Both the position numbers and the translations under genes were made by a program. A DNA stretch of 64,000 bases from Brevibacillus brevis NBRC 100599 (GTDB lineage Bacteria; Bacillota; Bacilli; Brevibacillales; Brevibacillaceae): positions 4,161,501 through 4,225,500 of the forward strand of contig NC_012491.1 of assembly GCF_000010165.1 (NCBI RefSeq). Direction: 5' to 3'. Position 1 is the stretch's first letter, and each line of letters starts with the position of its first letter. Under the pieces are notes generated by a model that saw only the letters and a list, made by a program, of their open reading frames with translations, did no database searches and was not told where the DNA came from. Below are positions 48,228 to 57,200 of the stretch, piece by piece.

Positions 48228-51200
48228 ATTATCCCTCCTTTGTCGATTAACTGTTCGATCTCTTCCAGGCTTAGCAGGCCTTCTTTGAATTTTTGCAACA
48301 TATCGACTGCGATATTCTCCGTCCGTTCCCCGCTATCCGGAGACATTGTTTCGAAATCTGTCGTGGAAGCGATCTCTTTATGACTGCACTCTTTTATTTT
48401 TATCACAAGGAGATGTGCCAAGGACTTCATCGTCGGGTTCTCCAGCACTTCCCGCCCTCTGATCTTGATATTCCAGCGCTGCTCTAAATGACGAATCAGC
48501 TTGGTCACCATGATCGAATCCATGCCATAGTCCAAGAAATATTTGTTTGGCTTGATTTGCCCTTCCGAAAGAAGTAATTCCCGTGCGAGAAATTGTGCCA
48601 TATCCCGCTGGATGTTTTCCTCTGTTGGGCTGTCCCGGTTGATATCAATCGTGAACGTCTCTTTTACCATAGGTGGAGTGACCGTTTCAGTGCCGAGCCA
48701 ATAGCTCTCTCTGGCAAAAGGATAGGTAGGCAGAGACATCATGCGACGTTCTTCTGGATGCAAGGATTCCCAAGGAATTTTACCTCCCTGCGTCCAATGA
48801 AGGGCAAGCTTTTCCAGATTATTTTCTGCTAAAAGAACCTGTAATACGGTATCTCCTACCTTGCCAGAAAACAGATTTCTCACTCCTGCATGGTCTTCTT
48901 CGAGGTCTCCTGTATAGATAGGAATCGATGCAGTTGGCTCGCTACCTAGTTCGACCGCTTCCAAATACGCCTGTAATCCATGAACCAGTTCATCTCGATC
49001 TTGAACCACCATAGCCAGCCTGCATTCCATGGCCTCTCGTTTCACTTGGAGCGTATAGGCAAAATCCGCTAAGGAAAACGCTTGCTGCTGGGCAAATGCA
49101 AGCATCTGCTTCGCAACGGCACGCAATCGCTCCGCATTTTTTGCCGAGAAAACCACGATTTTGGGTGAAGTGTCAGCAGAAATAGATTTCATTTCTTTTT
49201 GCACCGGAATATATTCTTCGAGGATCAAATGAGCATTTGACCCGCCTGCTCCAAACGAACTGATCGTCGCTCGGCGCGGAACCTCTCGTTCTTCCCCATT
49301 GATTCTTAGTACGGGCCGCTCCCACTTTTGTCGAGCTTTTTGCAGATAAAAAGGCGTTTCTGCAAAATGGATATGCGGGTTCAACGGCTCCGCTTTTATA
49401 GAGGGAACCAACTCCTGATGCTGTAGCTGCAAAATTACCTTGGTCAGCTGAGAAATACCAGAAGCTGCTTCGGCGTGACCGATATTCGATTTCACTGACC
49501 CAATCGCACAAAATTGAACATCGTCCGTCTGCTTCGAAAAAGCATTTGTTAACGCCTTCAACTCAATCGGATCTCCCAGCAACGAGCCATTAGCGGCGGC
49601 TTCCACATAACTGATCGTCCGTGGATCAATGCCCGCTCTCGCAAAATTTTCTTCTATCAATTGCGCTTGTGCGTTGGGATTAGGCACGGAGAATCCATTG
49701 GTACGTCCGCCATGATTGGTCGCGGCTGATTTGATAACGGCTAAGATGGAATCTCCATCTTCCACCGCTTTGGCTAAAGGCTTCAATAGTACAGCGCCTA
49801 CGCCTTCTGCTGGCAAATATCCGTCTCCATCACCAAAGCTTCTGCTGTCTACGTGGCTTCCAATCATTTGGGCCTGACTTAAGCCTAGGTATTTCTTAGG
49901 ATGGATCGAAACATTCACGCCACCCGCGATGGCAAGCGTGCTTTCACCTTTTAACAAACTTTCGCAGGCATGGTAAATGGCAATGGCAGATGAAGAACAT
50001 GCTGTATCAATCGCCATGCTTGGACCTTGCAGATTAAAAAAGTAAGAGACTCGGTTGGCAATCGAATGGTAGGAAGACAGGGAAATGATCGAGCTCTTTT
50101 CCATATCCGTATCAAATGCGTGATACGGCTGATACATCGCCCCTACATAGACGCCGACTTTATTCTCATATTGACTCTGTAATACCTCTCGCGTGTGTCC
50201 TGCCTCTTCAAGCAGATTCCACACGGTTTCCAGGAAAAGGCGTTCTTGAGGGTCCATCATTTCCGCTTCCCGCGGAGAAATATGGAAGAACAGCGGATCA
50301 AATTGATCGACACCATCTATGAAGCCGCCCCATTTGCTGTATGCTTTTCCTTGGCTGTTCCGAGCCTCGTCAAAAAACAGGCTGTGATCCCAGCGCTCTT
50401 GCGGAATTTCTGTAATGCAATCCTTGCCGTCCCGCAAGTTGTTCCAGAATTCTTGTATAGTGGAAGCCTGCGGATAACGACCAGAAATACCGATGACCGC
50501 AATGTCTAGGTCAGATGTCGTTTGTTTATTTGCCTGCTCACGCGTAACAAATCGTGAGAAACGACGGCGCTGGGCTGTTATGGAGTCAGCAGTAGGCAGA
50601 GCATTAGGAACATTCTCTCCTGTACTTGTCTCTGCGGTTTTCCCAGTCCCCATGATTTCGATGATTTTGTCTCGATGATGAGCTACAAGATAGCCTGTCA
50701 AATCCTCGATGTTTTGGTATTCATAGAGCAACGTTTTCGACAGCGAACCGAACACTTTTTCCAATTGATTGGTCAATTGCATCGCCATAACCGAGTCGAT
50801 CCCGTATTTCTCCAGTGGGGCTTCCTCATCGATTTTATAGGCAGGGAGCTTGATAACAGCAGAAACTTCTTTTTTCAGATATTCCCTTACTTTTGCCCGA
50901 AGCACATCTTGTTGCCCACCGGAAATTGGCTGTTCCTTCTCTGCTGGGTGGAACGATTGTATGAACCGATCCTGGTATGCTTCCAACAAGTATTGCGAGA
51001 CAGTAAAAAGCGTCGGGTACTCTACCAATACAGGTGGAGTAAGCTCAAGCTGATAGGCTTGATTCAGCTTGTTTGTAAATTCGGTTAGCTTAATCTGGTC
51101 AAAGCCGTACTCATGGAGCTCCGCGTAGATATCTATATCCTCTTTCTCCACCTTGAGCATATCAGCGACCATTTTCCGCAAAGACGCTTGAACCTCACTT

Positions 51201-54200
51201 TGCAAGCTGTTCGAATGAGCTGTTGCGGTCACGGAGGTTGCCGTTGCTCCCATCAGCCTCTGCTTCATCCGTACACGATCACCTTCCATGACCATCAACT
51301 GATCTTGTCCCGAAGCTAACCCCTGATACAAGCAGTTGATACCCGAAGCTGTCTGCATTGCAACCATGCCAAGATCGTCCCACAATCTCTTTTCTGTCTC
51401 TTCGCCTACCTGCATTCCACCCTCTTTCCACAGAGGCCAATTGATGGAGATGGTCTGCCCCCGCCGTTTACCTAGCGCGATCTGCTCGTTGCGGTAAGCA
51501 GAGTAGTTATCCATAAAGGCGTTGGCCGTCGCATAATCTGCTTGGCCCATATTGCCTAAGCCTCCAGCGGCTGAAGAAAAGAGGACAAAGAAATCCAAAT
51601 TCAGTCCCTTAGTCGCTTCGTCTACATGAAGGAGTCCCGCAACCTTTGGCGCGAGAACTGCTTGTACTTCTGCTTTTGTTTTTTTCAGGATAAAGTTGTC
51701 GCTAGTCACGCCCGCCCCGTGAATGATCCCGTGAAGATCACCAAAGTCTGCTTGGATTCTTTGGATCAAATCCTCCACGGCCTGTTTCTGAGTGACATCC
51801 ACTTGGCGATATTCGACTCTGTTTCCGTTGTCCGCAAGCTTGTGAAGCTGTGCTTGCTTCTCCTCAGTCAGCGCAGAGCGTCCCGTCAAAATCAAGGTGA
51901 TGCCACGGGCTTTCCCCGCCATCTCTTCGGCAAAAAGAAGTCCCAAGCCACCTGCTCCCCCTGTGATCAAATAAATCCCGTTGTCTTTCCACGGCATACT
52001 GACTTCAACCTGGGGAGCAACCTCACTCCATCCCGCTATATATCTTTTCCCTAACTGATAGCGAATCTGGCTGTCTGTAGGGCAAAGGCAGTTTGCTCTC
52101 AACTGCTCCGCTAATTCCACTGAATCTTCTGTTAAATTAATCTCAATCAACTGTCCGATTACTTTCGGGTTTTCGATCTGTGCGGTTTTCAACAGACCAG
52201 CTAATCCAGCAAACAGTCGTTGTTCCGTTTCCAAAGGAACTACAATCTGAATCAGTATTTTCCCCTTTGGTTTTGCTTGAAGAAGGGTTTTTATTTCTTC
52301 AAACGCCTGAACAGCATACGCTTGGAATCTTTCCGCTATGCCGTGCTGATCCGATTGCAACACGAGGACTCTCGCACCGTTTATCTGAGATGAAAGGCTT
52401 TCCGATGAAATCTTCCCTGGTTCGCAAAGCATCACCACATGCTGTTCATATTCAAGAGCTTTGGCTTCCTTGGGAATGCCTTTTTCGATCCAAACAGGCT
52501 GCAGCATCAACGTACTAGTGATTTTGCCTGCTTCACCTGTACCCTTGTTTTTTGCAACCCCGGCAGCTTTTTCACCTTCGAGCACCCTCGTTGTGAATCC
52601 CTTCATGCTAACGCAAATCGTGCCTTGCTCATCACACAAATCAATGTCGAGCTTCTGTACTTTTTGCGTAGTTGCATTGCCGTCACTGTATCGAACTAAC
52701 GCCCATGCAGCAGCTGTAGAAGCACTGTAAATGTTCAATTCCTCCAAGGCAAAAGGCAGGGATGGCTGAAGATCGGAAGTGCCCATCATGAAACCGAGCG
52801 ATGCCTGTAATGCGGCGTCCATCACACTCGGATGAAGGACAAATTTTTCTGCTGTACCCGTAACAGAAGAAGGCAAAACAAGCTTCGCCAGCACTTGATC
52901 TGGCCCGACAAACAGCTTCTCAATCCCTTGGTGTGATGGACCGTATGCTAGTCCTATCCTATGGAACGTTTCGTAGCATTGGCTAAAGCTGTAACTGCTC
53001 TCTGTGCACTGAGCTTGAATGGCGGAAAGGTCGAGCGCTGGCGCCTCCATAGCTGATCGTAGTACTGCTCTACCCTGGCTATGTACTACTAGACTCTCCT
53101 CGGCTTCTCTTGGGTGGCTATAGATTTCAAAAGTGATTTCACCATTCTCTTCGGGGTATAGCCCCTTGTGTACTTGGATGGGGGCATCTTCCACGATAAC
53201 TGGTTTCGCCCACACGATATTTTTCAGTTGAATCGCCGAGTGGTTATCCGTTCGGACACCTGCTGCCATATCCACAGCCACTCGTGCCATCTCCAGATAA
53301 GCTACCCCAGGCAAGACCTTTTGTCCGTTCACGACATGATCTCTAAGGAAAAACTCCTGCCCTGTAAACGTCGAGCTGTACCGTTGTTCCGATAGTGTAG
53401 ACGTATTTTGATGCAGCAAGGGATGCAGGTAAGCCGGCTCCCCTGCGGTCAAACCAATGGCTTGTGACTCCACCTTAGGCAGCCAATAGCGCTCTCTTGC
53501 AAAAGGATAAGCAGGTAAGCTGATTCGACGAGGCTTCGTATCACCGTAGAGTTTGTTCCAGTCAAAAATCAGTCCCTGTACCCACATCTGCAAAATCTTT
53601 GCGTATTTCCCTTTGGTGATCCATGTATCGATTGCCTGTTGTAAATCCTCATCTGCGGCAAAAACATCCATCGTTTCTTTATTCCGCTTTACTTGACCCG
53701 TGAACAGGTCTGGGCTATCAGCCTCATCTTTCAGATAATACGTTAGCTTTGCTTCAAGCTCGGAGATCGACTTGACGATCACAGCGAACCGCTCTTCCAT
53801 CGCTTCACGTCCTACTTGGAGCGTGTAGGCAATCTCAGCTAGATCGTTGTCCGTCAACACTTGCTCCCGAATAGCAGACAACAACCGCTGCACCTGCTCC
53901 CGGAGACGGTCTTTATTCTTCGCTGACAGTACGATGACAGCTGGATTTTTTGACGAGATGCTGCTTGGTGGGCGGTGTTCCGCTTCGATATATTCTTCTA
54001 TGACGAGGTGAGCATTTGCCCCTCCCGCCCCAAAGGAGGATATCCCCGCAATTCTTGCATATTCTCTGGTTACTCCATCGATTTCAATGACGGGTCGCTT
54101 CCATTCCGCCAGCTCTTGCTGCACCACAAATGGAGTCTTGCTGAAATCAATGTTTGGATTAAGTGTGCGGGAATGCAAGGACGGAACTAACCTCTTGTAT

Positions 54201-57200
54201 TTCATTTGCAGCAATATTTTGGTTAACCCTGCGATCCCTGCCGCACTCTCGCCATGTCCGATATTTGACTTGGCCGAACCAATCGCGCAGAACTGATTCT
54301 CCTTCGTGTATTCCTGAAAGGTCTTCGTCAATCCGGCAATTTCAATGGGATCCCCCAAGGAAGTCCCTGTACCATGTGCCTCTATATAGCTGACCGTTCT
54401 CGGATGAATTCCTGCTTCTTCAAAAGCTCGGCGAATCACCCTTGATTGGGAATGAGGATTGGGAACCGTATAGCCGTTTGTTTTTCCACCATGATTAATG
54501 GCGCTTCCTTTGATCACACCATAGATGTGGTCTCCATCAGCGATTGCTCTTGCCAGAGGTTTGAGCAATACGGCTCCGACTCCTTCGCCAGGTACATAGC
54601 CGTCGCCACCTTCCCCAAAGCTTTCGCATCGTCCTTTGCTGGAGGCGAACTTGCCCTGCGACAAATACAGATATTTATTTGGATGAATAGAAACATTCAC
54701 ACCACCTGCAATCGCAACCTCACATTCGCCGCGCTGTAAGCTGTGACACGCTAAATGAATACCTGTCAACGAAGATGAACACATCGTATCGACCGCCATA
54801 CTCGGACCGTGGAAATTGCAAAAATAGGATACGCGATTCGCAATGGAAGCTGGACTCCCCGCAATCGCAAGCGCTCTGCCCAACGCCTGTTCAGCGGACG
54901 CATAGAGCTGATATTCCTCGTACATAACGCCTACGTAAACACCTACATTGCCTCCCAAGCCTTCGTGCTTGCCCAGCGTTTCGCGCGTATACCCTGCATC
55001 CTCTATCGTTTCATAGACACACTGTAAAAATAACCGCTCCTGCGGGTCCATCAGCTCTGCTTCCCGTGGGGAAATATGGAAGAACAGCGGATCAAATTGA
55101 TCAACACCATCTATGAAGCCGCCCCATTTAGAATACGATTTACCGAGCTTGTCCTTCGCTTCATCAAAGTACAGACTGTGATCCCAACGGTCTTTTGGGA
55201 TTTCGGTAATACAATCCTTGCCATCACGTAGATTTTTCCAAAAATCATGGATATTCCTTGCTTGCGGATAACGTCCGGATATCCCAATAATGGCAATGTC
55301 CAACGCCCCTTTTGGTGGCTGGGTTTCCATACGCAGGGACGCGAATCGTTGAGACTTGCGTTTTTTGCTCCTGCGCTCTGTCTGTGCTTTCACCTCGTCC
55401 ACCATCGTTGCTTCTGACTCTTGCGTGAGAGAGGCTTCCGCATTTTCCCTCATCCCCAGGATGTGCATCAGATTTTCACGGTAGTTTTCAAGAAAATACC
55501 CGGTTAATTCTTTTATCGTTTGGTATTCAAAAAATAACGTTTTTGGTAACGAACCAAATTGCTTTTCCAGCTCCTTGGTCATCTGCATAGCCACAATGGA
55601 ATCGACACCGTACTTTTCTAACGAGGCGTCTGCTTCCATTTTATTTGCTGGCAATTTGATCACGGAGGAAAGCAGCTTTTTAAAATAAGGGGTTGCCTGT
55701 TCCATCAGTGAGGAGGAATCTATTGCCTTCTCCTCTTCGAGAGGAACGGAAGCTTTTGGCACTTCTACTTCTGATCTAACAGATACATTTGCAATCTTGC
55801 GCGTAGAAAAGCCCTTCATCCGCACCTGGACATTCCCGTTCTCGTCACACAAATCGATATCAAACTTCTCCACTCTGTCTCCAGCCTTACTGCCTTCCCT
55901 GTAGCGAATGAGTGCCCACATGGAAGAGGAGCAATCACCTACGATCACCATTTCTTCAAGAGCAAAGGGAAGGATCAGCGAAAAATCACTGGTTGCCATC
56001 ATCAAGCCAAGTGACGACTGTAGAGCTGCGTCGAGCAAACTCGGATGCAGACCAAATTGGCCTTGAGTCTTCACCACGGAAGAAGGCAGAGACAGCTTCG
56101 CGAGCACCTGCTCCTGACCAATCAAAATCTGCTCGATCCCACGATGTGCAGGCCCATAGTCGACTCCCATCTTTTTGAAAGCGTCATAGCATTGTTCCGC
56201 ACTGAGTGTGCGTAGGCTGCACTGTTCCTGCAATACGGAGAGATCGAATGATGGAATATCTGGAATGGAACACAACACGGCACTTCCTTGACTGTGTACA
56301 ATCTCCGTCGTTTGATCTCGGTCTTGCTTGCTATCGCTGTAAATTTCAAAAACAATCTCACCATTCGCCTCAGGATAGAGTTCGATATGTGCCTGAACGG
56401 GCTCTGGCCCAACAGCCAAAGGTTGCGTCCAGACCACATTTTTGAAACGGAGTCCTTCTAGTTCTCGCTCCGAATCAAGCCCTCCCGTCGCCTGCTGTAT
56501 CGCTGCCCGTGCCATCTCCAGATAAGCCGCACTCGGCAAGACACGTTGCCCCTTAATGACATGGTCACTCAGGAAAAACTCCTGGCCCGTAAACATGGAG
56601 CTAAACCGCTGCTCCATGAAATCGGATGTATTTTGGTGTAAGAAAGGATGAATCACACCCACACCTGTGCTGCTGCTAACAGACCTGGCGTGGGTCCAAT
56701 AGGATTCCTTGGCAAAAGGATACGTCGGTAAACTGATACGACCCGGTTGCTCTTCCTGGTAAAGCTTGTTCCAATCGATAGATAAGCCCTTCACCCACAG
56801 GTCGAGAAGCTTGCTGTACTTTCCGCGTTCCATCCATCTCGCAATCGTTTCTTCTAATTCATCATCGGACGTCAAAATATCCAGCATTTCCTGATTTCGG
56901 TTTACCTGACCACGATACAAATCAGCAATGTGCTCTTGTCCTTTTACATAGGCTGTTAGTTTTTGTTGCAGCTCCTTCATAGTGCCTGCGATGACAGCAA
57001 TGCGCTCTTCCATGGCTACACGTCCTACCTGAAGCGTGTACGCCATGTCTGCTAAGTGCTCATCAGACAAGGAGTGTTCCTGGATAAAAGCTAACAACTG
57101 CTGAACAATCTCATACAGCCTCTCCGCATTCTTTGCTGACAAAACAAAAATAGCGGGGTTCTGAGGTGTGATTTTCAGACTGGATTGCTTTTGCTCTTCC

